DNA of 64,000 nt, from contig NZ_CP046172.1 of the NCBI RefSeq assembly GCF_011801145.1, positions 9,548,001-9,612,000 on the forward strand. Reading direction: 5' to 3'. This document shows positions 40,202 to 48,304 of the stretch, piece by piece (the stretch's first letter is position 1; the number at the start of each line of letters is the position of its first letter). Under the pieces are notes generated by a model that did no database searches, was not told where the DNA came from, and worked only from the letters and a program-made list of their open reading frames with translations. The DNA comes from Nocardia arthritidis. Lineage in GTDB: Bacteria > Actinomycetota > Actinomycetes > Mycobacteriales > Mycobacteriaceae. Made by a program: the position numbers and the translations under genes.

Positions 40202-41113
40202 TTGGCGGCTCAGATCTTCTACTGGTCACTGTTTACCGGTAGCGGCTCCCCTCCGGGGCCGCTTTCGAATCCGACCTATCACACTACGCTCACTCCCGGG
40301 CGATATGTGGTAAATGTCCTAACTACAGAGGGGTTACACACCTTTATGCCGAATATGCAGTTTCCGTATATTGGCCGACCGAACAGCGTTACCGTGGATG
40401 CAGCCGGGAACGTCTACGCTTGCGGAAGCATCACAAGCCAGATTTACAAAATGGCCCCGGACGGTACCGTATCCGAGGTCCCGTTTAAGTACGGGGTGTC
40501 TAACCCCACCGCACTAGCGGTAAACCCTGAGGGCACTGTGTATGTCGCGAAGACGCTCGATGGGCCTTCCCCGCGCATCTACACCATGTCGGTAAATGGA
40601 ACCCAGAGCTACATCGACGTGCCAGAGTTGCACGCCCCTACAGATCTGCGATTCGATTCGGTCGGGAACCTTTACGTAGTCGATTCGTGGAACAACAGAA
40701 TTGTGCGTATCAAGCCGGGCGGTATTCAGGAGACTATTCCGCCCGGCAACCTGGATCGTCCGTACGCGGTGCACGTGGATGCGGTCGGGACGATCACTGT
40801 TTCGAACAGGGCTCCCGGTGCTGGCATCACTCGCTATACGGCGGCCGGAGTTCAGACCACGATTCCGCTTACCGGGCTGGATGAACCTACCGGCCTTGAC
40901 TATGACATGGACGGCAATCTCTACGTTGCTCAGTCCGGTACAGGCCCGCTGGGACCGCGCGTGATCAAGTACACCCCGGACGGCGTTCAATCGAACGTTG
41001 CATTCCCGCTCAACTCTCCGGATGCTCTGTACAAGCCCATGGGTATCTGTGTGCGAGACGGGTTCCTCTACGTCGCAGATCAGGTTTACGGAATCCTTAA
41101 GCAAGCTATCTAG
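40202..41113 (+). CDS. NHL-repeat beta-propeller protein
   Basis: Six-bladed NHL-like propeller of ~300 residues. Repeats such as GRPNSVTVDAAGNVYACGSI, NPTALAVNPEGTVYVAKTL, APTDLRFDSVGNLYVVDSW, RPYAVHVDAVGTITVSN and EPTGLDYDMDGNLYVAQSG. The start is uncertain: TTG 40202 or GTG 40307 (269 residues). NHL propellers bind proteins, RNA or sugars. In a phage this could be a virion or host-recognition protein, but its place at the far end of the left arm, before the terminase, is unusual. Confidence 0.75.
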   Translation: MAAQIFYWSLFTGSGSPPGPLSNPTYHTTLTPGRYVVNVLTTEGLHTFMPNMQFPYIGRPNSVTVDAAGNVYACGSITSQIYKMAPDGTVSEVPFKYGVSNPTALAVNPEGTVYVAKTLDGPSPRIYTMSVNGTQSYIDVPELHAPTDLRFDSVGNLYVVDSWNNRIVRIKPGGIQETIPPGNLDRPYAVHVDAVGTITVSNRAPGAGITRYTAAGVQTTIPLTGLDEPTGLDYDMDGNLYVAQSGTGPLGPRVIKYTPDGVQSNVAFPLNSPDALYKPMGICVRDGFLYVADQVYGILKQAI

Positions 41114-41126
41114 GCGGTAATCAATC

Positions 41127-41414
41127 ATGATGCAATACAACGCTGTCTATGCGTTCAACGGGACTCCCAACAGCTTCAAGGCGTACGCGCCAGGGTTGAC
41201 TATCCGGAACTGTGATCACCTGGGCCGTACCGCGTATCTCTCGCTTTCGCCGACCGGTTCCACGACCGGGTTCCCAATCCTTGCGGGCGAAACCGTCACG
41301 ATCCCTATGGATTCCACTACCACGGTATACGCGTGGAATGACGGTCCGGCGGATGTATCAGGCCCCGACGGATGGGTGTACCTGAGGTACTTTACCGCCG
41401 GTGGCATCGCCTAG
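41127..41414 (+). CDS. Small beta-rich protein
   Basis: 95 residues (MMQYNAVYAFNGTPNSFKAY, GETVTIPMDSTTTVYAWNDG), Gly/Thr/Pro-rich and beta-predicted like decoration or tail-tip proteins. Starts 13 bases after the propeller gene, so probably co-transcribed and possibly its virion partner. No family assigned. Confidence 0.55.
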   Translation: MMQYNAVYAFNGTPNSFKAYAPGLTIRNCDHLGRTAYLSLSPTGSTTGFPILAGETVTIPMDSTTTVYAWNDGPADVSGPDGWVYLRYFTAGGIA

Positions 41415-41436
41415 TTAGACATGTGGTCTGCACACA

Positions 41437-41474
41437 GGGAGTGTGCGGGGTAACCGGGGCACGCACTCCCCGGC
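41437..41474. terminator. Hairpin after the 41127 gene
   Basis: GGGAGTGTGC pairs with GCACGCACTCCC (10 bp, two-base bulge) around GGGGTAACCGGG. Confidence 0.5.
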
Positions 41475-41482
41475 CACTATTC

Positions 41483-41556
41483 CGCTCTGTAGCCCAATCG
41501 GTAGAGGCCCTGGTCTTAGGAACCAGACAGTGAGAGTTCGAATCTCTCCAGAGCGA
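41483..41556 (+). tRNA. tRNA with anticodon TAG (Leu, CUA codon)
   Basis: 74-nt cloverleaf: acceptor CGCTCTG/CAGAGCG, D-arm GCCCAATCGGTAGAGGC, anticodon stem CTGGT/ACCAG with loop CTTAGGA, variable loop ACAGT, T-arm GAGAGTTCGAATCTCTC. The TAG anticodon reads CUA leucine, but the short variable loop is class I, unlike normal bacterial tRNA-Leu. No encoded CCA. Confidence 0.9.
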
Positions 41557-41610
41557 CATATACCGGTAACTAACACGCGGCTAGCATAAGACCGGGCTAT
41601 TCGAGGTAAC

Positions 41611-41799
41611 CTACAGTACGCGCCGTGCTCGGCTGATGTAGTCCCACCCTTTACGGCCGTCATCTGTCGTATAAGTAAATATCATCAGCAGGTCTTGCCT
41701 AGTAACCGTATTGACCGTAACTGCTATGTCACTCGGGTAGCGGCTGTCCGGATCGTTTACTACTACTCGCATCTCTGACTGAATGTCACTTGATTTCAT
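41611..41799 (-). CDS. Small leftward gene within the left arm, possible leaderless promoter
   Basis: 62 residues from ATG 41799 (MKSSDIQSEMRVVVNDPDSR, ending GRKGWDYISRARRVL). A perfect TATAAT lies 7 bases upstream of this ATG, which would give a leaderless mRNA, common in actinobacteria. Longer starts exist in frame. It opposes all neighbouring structural genes and so is a candidate for expression in the lysogen. No family recognised. Confidence 0.5.
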   Translation of the reverse strand: MKSSDIQSEMRVVVNDPDSRYPSDIAVTVNTVTRQDLLMIFTYTTDDGRKGWDYISRARRVL

Positions 41800-41939
41800 G
41801 CGATGGATTATAACGATCAATTGCTTAATTGGCATAGCAGAAATTTGAAACATCTTGTGCCCTGAGTCTGCTTCGCGCGGTTTGGGCTTAGATCTTCCTG
41901 GCGCCCTTCGGGCACACTTGGGCGACAAAGGTATATGCG

Positions 41940-42278
41940 ATGACAGGCAGGCGCAGAAGCGGGTTAGACCACAGAGCTTACCGCAGAGCCAAAGACAAAC
42001 TACGCAGGCAATCCCAGATATGCCACCTGTGCGGAGGCGTAATCGACCTCAAGCTATCCACGGAATACCCTAACCATCCCGACGCTTGGACAGCAGACCA
42101 CATAACCCCAAGGTCCAGAGGCGGTCATCTACTTGGAGAGATGAAAGCCGCGCATCGGCGCTGTAATTCAGCTAGAGGCAACAGACCGCCGGAACAGGTT
42201 CAATTGCCTACTTCGCGGGTTTGGGTGACGCTCGGCCGGCCCGAAGACTCTAAAGTCCCAGGTCAGACCGGCGTGTGA
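41940..42278 (+). CDS. HNH endonuclease
   Basis: 112 residues with the HNH core CHLCGG, WTADHITPRSRGG and AAHRRCNSARGNRPP. HNH proteins near terminase genes of cos phages assist terminase cleavage of concatemers. Position before the terminase genes supports that role over a free-standing homing enzyme. Confidence 0.88.
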   Translation: MTGRRRSGLDHRAYRRAKDKLRRQSQICHLCGGVIDLKLSTEYPNHPDAWTADHITPRSRGGHLLGEMKAAHRRCNSARGNRPPEQVQLPTSRVWVTLGRPEDSKVPGQTGV

Positions 42279-42494
42279 GCTATTATGCAGGTTAGAGACC
42301 CCAGGGGGAGCGACCCCCGGCATAGCCTCGTGGCCTGCCCTCAGGCATACGGGCCGATATCCCCCCGAGCTTAAAAATCGCCTCTCTAAACCGGTTTAAA
42401 CCTGGCTTCCTGAGGCTTGTTGCCCACAGGCGCGAATAGGCGCTCAGATTAAAAGATAGAGGCCGTTACCAGGGCTCTAACGGAAAGAGGGTTA

Positions 42495-43169
42495 GTGACT
42501 CAGTTCCAGATGCTCAGGGTGCTAGCAAACGCCCCTGGTCAAGTCAGCTGGCTTATCGGATTTCCGAATAACACCGGGAACATCACGGCATATGCCAAAG
42601 TCGAACATGACCGGTCCGGCGGAATCGTGATCGAAGCGTGTGACGAGAACGGCAATGTTCCCCAGGACAGCAATAGGTTTTGGTTTCAGCTCGTTACCCG
42701 GTTCTTCGAGCCGGATCGGGCATCCGTCGAACGGAAGATTCGGGAAGCCTTCTCAGTGATTGAGCGACTAGGAGTCGACGGCGGTAGGGATAACGGCGGG
42801 CTTCCGGCGGGAACCCTTCGAGGAACAGCGACCCGCGATACCACTGCAACGAACATTCCTGACTTGCCACAAGCGGGCAAGCCGCCGCAGAGCCGATTTA
42901 ACCGACGCTACAAGCTGAGCCCTGCTGTTTCGATAGGAGACGCCGCTTATAGCTCGGTAGATGTAGTGTTTTACGCTAGTGCGTTCACCAATGGCGTTCC
43001 GAGTACCTGTTATGTGAACGTGTTCCCCGCTGATAACCGCGAAACCTTCTTGACCGGTACTTATTATCTTCCAGGTAAGCGGCTTCCGGTCTCCTCGCGC
43101 GAGGGTCACTACTGGGCAACGATTGCGTTGGACATCCTCGGCTACGACGTTGTTGGAGACGATTTCTAG
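42495..43169 (+). CDS. Unknown 224-residue protein
   Basis: GTG start with AGAGGG upstream. N-terminal half (SWLIGFPNNTGNITAYAKVE, SVERKIREAFSVIERLGVD) and C-terminal beta half (YSSVDVVFYASAFTNG, YYLPGKRLPVSSREG) are joined by a Thr/Pro-rich linker. No family recognised. Lies upstream of the terminase genes with its own terminator (43177-43200). Confidence 0.6.
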   Translation: MTQFQMLRVLANAPGQVSWLIGFPNNTGNITAYAKVEHDRSGGIVIEACDENGNVPQDSNRFWFQLVTRFFEPDRASVERKIREAFSVIERLGVDGGRDNGGLPAGTLRGTATRDTTATNIPDLPQAGKPPQSRFNRRYKLSPAVSIGDAAYSSVDVVFYASAFTNGVPSTCYVNVFPADNRETFLTGTYYLPGKRLPVSSREGHYWATIALDILGYDVVGDDF

Positions 43170-43176
43170 TTACCGG

Positions 43177-43200
43177 AAAGCCCCGCCGCAGCGGGGCTTT
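43177..43200. terminator. Terminator after the 42495 gene
   Basis: AAAGCCCCGC pairs with GCGGGGCTTT (10 bp) around CGCA, with a short T run. It also lies at the end of the opposing 43203 gene, so it may work in both directions. Confidence 0.85.
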
Positions 43201-43202
43201 GA

Positions 43203-43355
43203 TCACCTAGTGAAGCTGTCGTATCTTTCTTGGCACCTGTCGCAGATTGGAACCTGTCCGATCGCTCCCGCGTTCAGCAGATGCGTCGCGTCGTTGGTGC
43301 AGAGCGCAAAGTACATGCACACGCCCAGGTCTTCGAGTTTGTCTCGTGTGTCCAT
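43203..43355 (-). CDS. 50-residue leftward Cys-rich protein with its own stoperator-promoter
   Basis: ATG 43355 with GAAAGGTG upstream. Reads MDTRDKLEDLGVCMYFALCT and ends CDRCQERYDSFTR (four Cys, a likely metal site). It opposes the structural genes and is fed by the promoter overlapping the stoperator variant at 43411. No family recognised. Confidence 0.55.
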   Translation of the reverse strand: MDTRDKLEDLGVCMYFALCTNDATHLLNAGAIGQVPICDRCQERYDSFTR

Positions 43356-43410
43356 TTCTTCGGCACCTTTCCTAGCTTCACTGCATTGTAAGCATCTTAT
43401 CGCCGTTTAC

Positions 43411-43423
43411 GTTATCTGTCCAC
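43411..43423 (+). promoter_or_regulatory. Stoperator variant overlapping a leftward promoter
   Basis: GTTATCTGTCCAC (one mismatch). The reverse strand gives TGGACA, exactly 17 nt, TAAGAT. It is the only stoperator in the left arm and keeps the same orientation. Confidence 0.75.
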
Positions 43424-43427
43424 TTAT

Positions 43428-43706
43428 ATGCGGGGTTCTCACGTGTTTGGAGATATGGAAGACCCGGACATGTTGAAAGCCTTGACCGCTGCACGAGCAG
43501 AACTCGTGATGCGGATGGCCGATTCGCGCGGGCAACCATATGCAGCGCTGTTCAAGATGTATCTAGAGGTCCAAGAAAAGATCGCGGCGCTTACTCCGAT
43601 GAGCAAGAAGGATACGCCGTTAGATGAGCTTGAACAGAGACGGGCCAAGAGGCAATCAGAAGCCGAAGGTTCTGCTATCCCGAGAAGGAAAATGGACCGA
43701 AAGTAG
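43428..43706 (+). CDS. terS: Small terminase subunit
   Basis: 92 residues or slightly fewer (GTG 43443 and ATG 43455 are alternative starts). Helical, with LKALTAARAELVMRMADSRG and YAALFKMYLEVQEKIAALTP, ending in a charged tail. The gene overlaps the large terminase start by 83 bases, the usual arrangement. Binds the packaging site and recruits the large subunit. Assigned mainly by position and helix pattern. Confidence 0.7.
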   Translation: MRGSHVFGDMEDPDMLKALTAARAELVMRMADSRGQPYAALFKMYLEVQEKIAALTPMSKKDTPLDELEQRRAKRQSEAEGSAIPRRKMDRK

Positions 43707-45047
43707 TGAAGCCTGCTTTTTGGCCTCGAAATATGGTCTGACTCCGGACCCTTGGCAAGAGTTCGTCTTGCGCCATTGGATGTCTGTAGAAGACGGACGT
43801 TGGAAGAGCTCGATTTGTGCGATGACCGTTCCTAGACAGAACGGCAAGAACGCGCTTATCGAGATGGTCGAACTCTACTACACGGTAGAACTTAGCCTCA
43901 GAGTCCTACATACCGCCCACGAGGTGAAGACAGCCCGCAAAGCTTTCCTTCGTATCGCTTCGTTCTTCGAGAACCCTAAGAAGTACCCGGAACTTGCCGA
44001 CATGGTGCAAGAGATCCGGCGCACTAACGGCCAAGAGGCAATCGTCTTGAAGAATGGCGGCTCTATCGAGTTCGCCGCTCGGTCTAAGTCGTCCGGGCGT
44101 GGCTTCTCAGTAGATTGCCTAATCTTAGACGAGATTCAGGAATGCACCACGGAAGCTATTGCCGCATTGCTTCCCACTATTTCAGCGTCTCCGATGCCTC
44201 AACAGATCCTCGTAGGGACTGTTCCAGGGCCGACCGCTAATGGTGAGGTTTTCGAGAGCATCCGCAAAGACGCGTTCGAGGGTAATAACCCCGGTTGTCT
44301 TGGATGGAGTGGAGCGCCGACAAGGACGCCGATCTAGACGACATCAACACCTGGTTGGATGCTAACCCGGCTGCCGGTATCCGACTACTTCTCGACACCA
44401 TTCGTGATGAACGAAGCGTTATGGATGACGAGACTTTCATGCGGGAACGACTCGGCATTTGGGATGCCGTGGCCTCTAACGCTGTCATCGACGCTACGAG
44501 TTGGGGGATTGTCGCTGACGGCTCGTCACAGGCCGGTGATCAACTCGCGTTCGCGGTTGACGTTTCTCCGGATCGCTCGATGACTTCGATAGCGGTAGCC
44601 GGTGTCCGACCAGACGGGCTCTACCACGTAGAGGTCATCGAAAATCGCCGAGGTACCGATTGGGTAGTGCCGTATCTGGCGGCCCTGGTGGCGCAGTGGG
44701 GTCCGGTCGCCCTGGTTGTCGACGGACCCGCTTCCTCGTTGATACCCGAGCTGGCGCACCTCGAGGTGCCGGTACTCACGCTGAGCGCATCAGAGTACGG
44801 CGCGGCGTGCGGTCTCTTCTACGACTCCGTCATGGGGATGTCGTTACGACATCCCAATCAGCCACTGTTCAATTCGGCTATTGAAGCCGCGCGGAAACGC
44901 CCTATCGGCGACATGTGGGGTTGGGGGCGGAAGAATGCGGCGACGGATATTACTCCGGTTGTCGCAGCCACTTTGGCTTTATACGGCTTTGTTATGTGCA
45001 AGCCGATTCGACGTAAGAAGAGGGCTCGAAAGGCATTGGTCCTCTGA
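43624..45047 (+). CDS. terL: Large terminase subunit (frameshifted in the consensus)
   Basis: The first frame (43624-44337) has the ATPase: Walker A-like MTVPRQNGKNALIE, Walker B CLILDEIQE, and TVPGPTANGE. The second frame (from about 44295 to 45047) has the nuclease part: AFAVDVSPDRSMTSIAVAG, LVVDGPASSLIPEL. Reading joins perfectly (EGNNPRLSWMEWSADKDADL) if one C is added to the CCCC run near 44292, so a one-base deletion is the simplest cause. It drives DNA translocation and cuts concatemers. It overlaps terS at its 5' end. Confidence 0.9.
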
Positions 45048-45057
45048 AAGAGGACTA

Positions 45058-46557
45058 GTGAGCGCAAACCTTGATATCACGCTACCTACCTTGACCCTGT
45101 CCGAAGAGGAAGCCGCTCTATTAGGCAAGCTTCGCGGCCGGATCATGTGGTATGCGGAGGTTAACCGGAAGAAGCAGCATTACTACGAGGGTCGTCAAGC
45201 AGTTAGGCAACTCGGAATATCGGTACCGCCTCAACTCTATGATTTGGCTGTCTCTGTCGGGTGGCCCGGCACTATCTGTGATGTCCTGGAGGAACGCCTA
45301 GATTGGCAGGGCTGGACATCGGTAGCCGATGAGCTGGACGGCCTGGACGAAATCTATCGCGATAACCATCTAGGCATTGAAGCATCCCGGGTCCACCTAG
45401 ACGCCCTGATAACCGGTACTGGTTTTGTGACGGTCGGTAGGGGAGATATTTCGGCGGGTGAGCCTGAGGTGCTTGTTACTGTCGAATCGTCATCGTGTGC
45501 AACCTCTATCTGGGATTACCGTAAGCGGCGGGCGACTGCGGCGCTCTCGCAGACTTGGAACGAGTTAGGCCAGATAGTTCTAGAAACATTGTATCTGCCG
45601 AATGAGACGGTCACGCTGGCCCGTAACGCTGATTCGGTTGTCAACGCGACCGGTACCGGTAACAACAAGTCGATGATTGTCGTTGACCGTGACCAACACA
45701 ATCTAGGCCGTGTTCCGGTGGCCCAGCTCCGTAATCGTGACCGTGCTTATGACCTACGCGGCCGTTCGGAGATATCTCGGCCGATCATGTACTACACGGA
45801 TGCGGCGTGTCGAACCATGCTCGGGATGGAGGTGTCCCGGGAGTTCTATTCGGCACCCCAGCGGTACGCCCTAGGCGCTGAACCAGAAATGTTCGGAGTT
45901 AGTGACGAGTCTACGGTGGATGACCGGATTCTAGCCGGATGGCGAGCGGCAATGGGCCGCCTAAACATCATCCCATTGACCGAGGATGGGGACATGCCCC
46001 AGGTGGGGCAATTCCCAAGCGCGCCACCTACACCTTATATTGATCTGATTCGAACTTATTCCCAGATGGTTTCGGCGGAGTCGGGTATTCCAGCGCCCTA
46101 CTTGGGATTCTCTACCGAGAATCCTTCGAGTGCGGATGCTATCCGACAAGCCGAATACCGGCTCGTCAAGAGGGCGGAGCGTCGGCAGACCAATTTCGGG
46201 CAGGCGTGGCGAGAAGTAGCGTTCTTGGCCCTGCTGATCCGAGATGGCAAGGTTGATCGGGATTTCTTCCGAACTATCGACGTCAAATGGCAGGATGCGG
46301 CAACACCTACGAGAGCCGCTGCGGCTGATGAAGCTTTAAAGCTTACGAGCGCTGGAATCCTAACACCGGATTCGACGGTTACCTATGACCGGATCGGGCT
46401 GTCTCAGCAAGACCAAGCCCGAGTTATGGACGACAAGCGCAAAGCTCGACTTAACGGCGTAGTGGATAACCTCAAGAACGCGTCGAAGAACGTTCAAGAT
46501 AACAACCAATTTGTTGCCGAGGTAGCCGCTCGGAAGGTTCCGGTGTCTGCCCAGTGA
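45058..46557 (+). CDS. Portal protein
   Basis: 499 residues from GTG 45058 with GAAAGAGG upstream (VSANLDITLPTLTLSEEEAA). The frame extends upstream into terL but lacks signal there. Motifs: GRIMWYAEVNRKKQHYYEGR, FGVSDESTVDDRILAGW, PSAPPTPYIDLIRTYSQMVS, GIPAPYLGFSTENPSSADAI, typical of SPP1-like/actinophage portals. Forms the dodecameric DNA gateway in the capsid vertex. Confidence 0.9.
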   Translation: MSANLDITLPTLTLSEEEAALLGKLRGRIMWYAEVNRKKQHYYEGRQAVRQLGISVPPQLYDLAVSVGWPGTICDVLEERLDWQGWTSVADELDGLDEIYRDNHLGIEASRVHLDALITGTGFVTVGRGDISAGEPEVLVTVESSSCATSIWDYRKRRATAALSQTWNELGQIVLETLYLPNETVTLARNADSVVNATGTGNNKSMIVVDRDQHNLGRVPVAQLRNRDRAYDLRGRSEISRPIMYYTDAACRTMLGMEVSREFYSAPQRYALGAEPEMFGVSDESTVDDRILAGWRAAMGRLNIIPLTEDGDMPQVGQFPSAPPTPYIDLIRTYSQMVSAESGIPAPYLGFSTENPSSADAIRQAEYRLVKRAERRQTNFGQAWREVAFLALLIRDGKVDRDFFRTIDVKWQDAATPTRAAAADEALKLTSAGILTPDSTVTYDRIGLSQQDQARVMDDKRKARLNGVVDNLKNASKNVQDNNQFVAEVAARKVPVSAQ

Positions 46558-47261
46558 CCCCCGAAGAGTTCCAAGCGGTTCTAACCGATTTGAACACGGT
46601 CATGCTGGGAGATTTGCACAGCTTATGGAACGAGCACAAAGGTCTAGACGCTCCGGAATTCAAAGACCTGATTGTCTCGACTTATCCGGAAGTCGTCTCG
46701 CCACATATCGCACTTGCCGGGGAGTTAGCCGCTAATTGGTACAACGAAGCGGCACCACAGCTTGCCTACAAGGCCACGGCGGCCAAGCTGCCGCTAGTAG
46801 AACAGCTTCATGCGTCGGCAGGGTGGGCTATGTCGAATACTGCGGCATTCGACTTGCTGGCTGGCTCTGCTCAGAGAGCAATATTTAGCAGCGCCCGACG
46901 AACGGTGATCGAGAATTCTCAGCACGAAAGAGGCGCCAGGTTCGCGCGATACGCGAGTCCTAATGCTTGTCGCTTCTGCCAGATGCTCGCAACCCGCAAA
47001 GATGTGTACACGTCGGAGCGTGCGGCGCAGAGAGCCATAACCGGCCGGCGGGCCGGAGACAAATATCATGACCATTGCCATTGCATAGCGGTAATGGTTC
47101 GCCCGGGACACTCATACAAGCCCCCCGCCTATGTAGCGGAATGGACTTCCGACTACAAGATTGCTGCCGGACTTGCCTCGAATGAGTCCGGCTCGAAGAA
47201 CATTAAAGCCGTCATGGCCGCATACCGGCAGATGGACAGCGAAAGTTCTCCGAGTAACTGA
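46554..47261 (+). CDS. MuF/VG15-like minor capsid protein
   Basis: 235 residues overlapping the portal stop by 4 bases. Contains ACRFCQMLATRKDVYTSERA and KYHDHCHCIAVMV, the Cys/His pattern of MuF/VG15-type head proteins in actinophages, sometimes annotated as capsid maturation protease. Probable internal head protein. The active-site assignment is not secure. Confidence 0.75.
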   Translation: MTPEEFQAVLTDLNTVMLGDLHSLWNEHKGLDAPEFKDLIVSTYPEVVSPHIALAGELAANWYNEAAPQLAYKATAAKLPLVEQLHASAGWAMSNTAAFDLLAGSAQRAIFSSARRTVIENSQHERGARFARYASPNACRFCQMLATRKDVYTSERAAQRAITGRRAGDKYHDHCHCIAVMVRPGHSYKPPAYVAEWTSDYKIAAGLASNESGSKNIKAVMAAYRQMDSESSPSN

Positions 47262-47323
47262 CACGCCTACGCCCGGCGTCAAAGGGCGGTTAATGCTGAC
47301 GAGTTTACGGAGAGTGTATTTCA

Positions 47324-47869
47324 ATGACCGATTCTAAGGTCGATGCGAGCCCCGCTACCGCTGATCAGGGTATCGGTGCCGATGATCCCGTGATCCCAGA
47401 AGCTGTTACAAGCTTTCAGGCGATTACAAAGCAGGAAGACCTAGACCGGATTATCCAAAACCGGCTTGCCCGCGAACAAGCGAAGTACGCCGACTACGAC
47501 ACTTTAAAGGAAAAGGCGGCCCTTCACGACCAGGCGGAAGCCGACAAGCTTTCCGAGATCGACAAGGCCAACAAGCGCGCCGAGAAGGCAGAGACCGAAC
47601 TAGCCGAGCTTCGGCTTGAGAAGCTTCGCCGAGACGTGGCGGAGGCCAAGGGGCTCCCGGCCCACCTTGTTCCGGGCACTACCCGAGACGAGATGGAATC
47701 CGCCGCCGACGCGCTTCTTTCGTGGCGCGGTGAAGTCCCCGCCGCACCCCCTAATCCCACTCCGAGCCCCCGGCCTGTGGCCCAGCAGGGCAACCCGTCG
47801 ACGACGGATCGGCCCTCCGGTATTGCCGCCGGAGAGGACGCCGCCCGGCGTAGGGGCTGGATCAAGTAA
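47324..47869 (+). CDS. Scaffolding protein
   Basis: 181 residues. Disordered acidic N-terminus, then a long coiled coil (QEDLDRIIQNRLAREQAKYA, KANKRAEKAETELAELRLEK), then a Pro-rich tail ending RRRGWIK. Position directly upstream of decoration and capsid genes matches scaffold proteins that template prohead assembly. Confidence 0.85.
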   Translation: MTDSKVDASPATADQGIGADDPVIPEAVTSFQAITKQEDLDRIIQNRLAREQAKYADYDTLKEKAALHDQAEADKLSEIDKANKRAEKAETELAELRLEKLRRDVAEAKGLPAHLVPGTTRDEMESAADALLSWRGEVPAAPPNPTPSPRPVAQQGNPSTTDRPSGIAAGEDAARRRGWIK

Positions 47870-47887
47870 GAGTTTCAGGAAACAGGT

Positions 47888-48289
47888 ATGACTAGTATTG
47901 CGGTGCGTACGATCGGTACGTTCGTTGGCGAAAAACGAGATTGGCTCTTGTCCGATCACGGGGTCGAACCCAACGAAACCCCCGGCATTACTCTCGATAT
48001 TGCAAAGTTCACCGCCGGTACTCACTATCCGGATGGCTATATTCCCTCGGGCATTGCGCTCGGCAAGGTGACTACTACTGGCCTTTATGGCCCGTATGAT
48101 GCTGCGGCTAATGATGGTCGGCAGAAGGCCGCGGGCCTTCTTTTCGCATCGCTTCCTGTGCAGGGCAACACCCGTGTAGGTGGTGCGCTCGTGCAGCACG
48201 CTTTCGTCGACGCCGCGAAGCTTCCTGCGAATAGCGGGCTCACGACTGCGGGCCGTGCTGATCTGCCGCTGATCATCTTCACGAACTAA
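47888..48289 (+). CDS. Head decoration protein
   Basis: 133 residues, Gly/Thr-rich, lambda gpD-like layout (TPGITLDIAKFTAGTHYPDG, IPSGIALGKVT, GLLFASLPVQ). Lies between scaffold and major capsid genes. Trimers probably stabilise the expanded capsid. Confidence 0.8.
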   Translation: MTSIAVRTIGTFVGEKRDWLLSDHGVEPNETPGITLDIAKFTAGTHYPDGYIPSGIALGKVTTTGLYGPYDAAANDGRQKAAGLLFASLPVQGNTRVGGALVQHAFVDAAKLPANSGLTTAGRADLPLIIFTN

Positions 48290-48304
48290 GAGGTATGACC
48301 TTTA

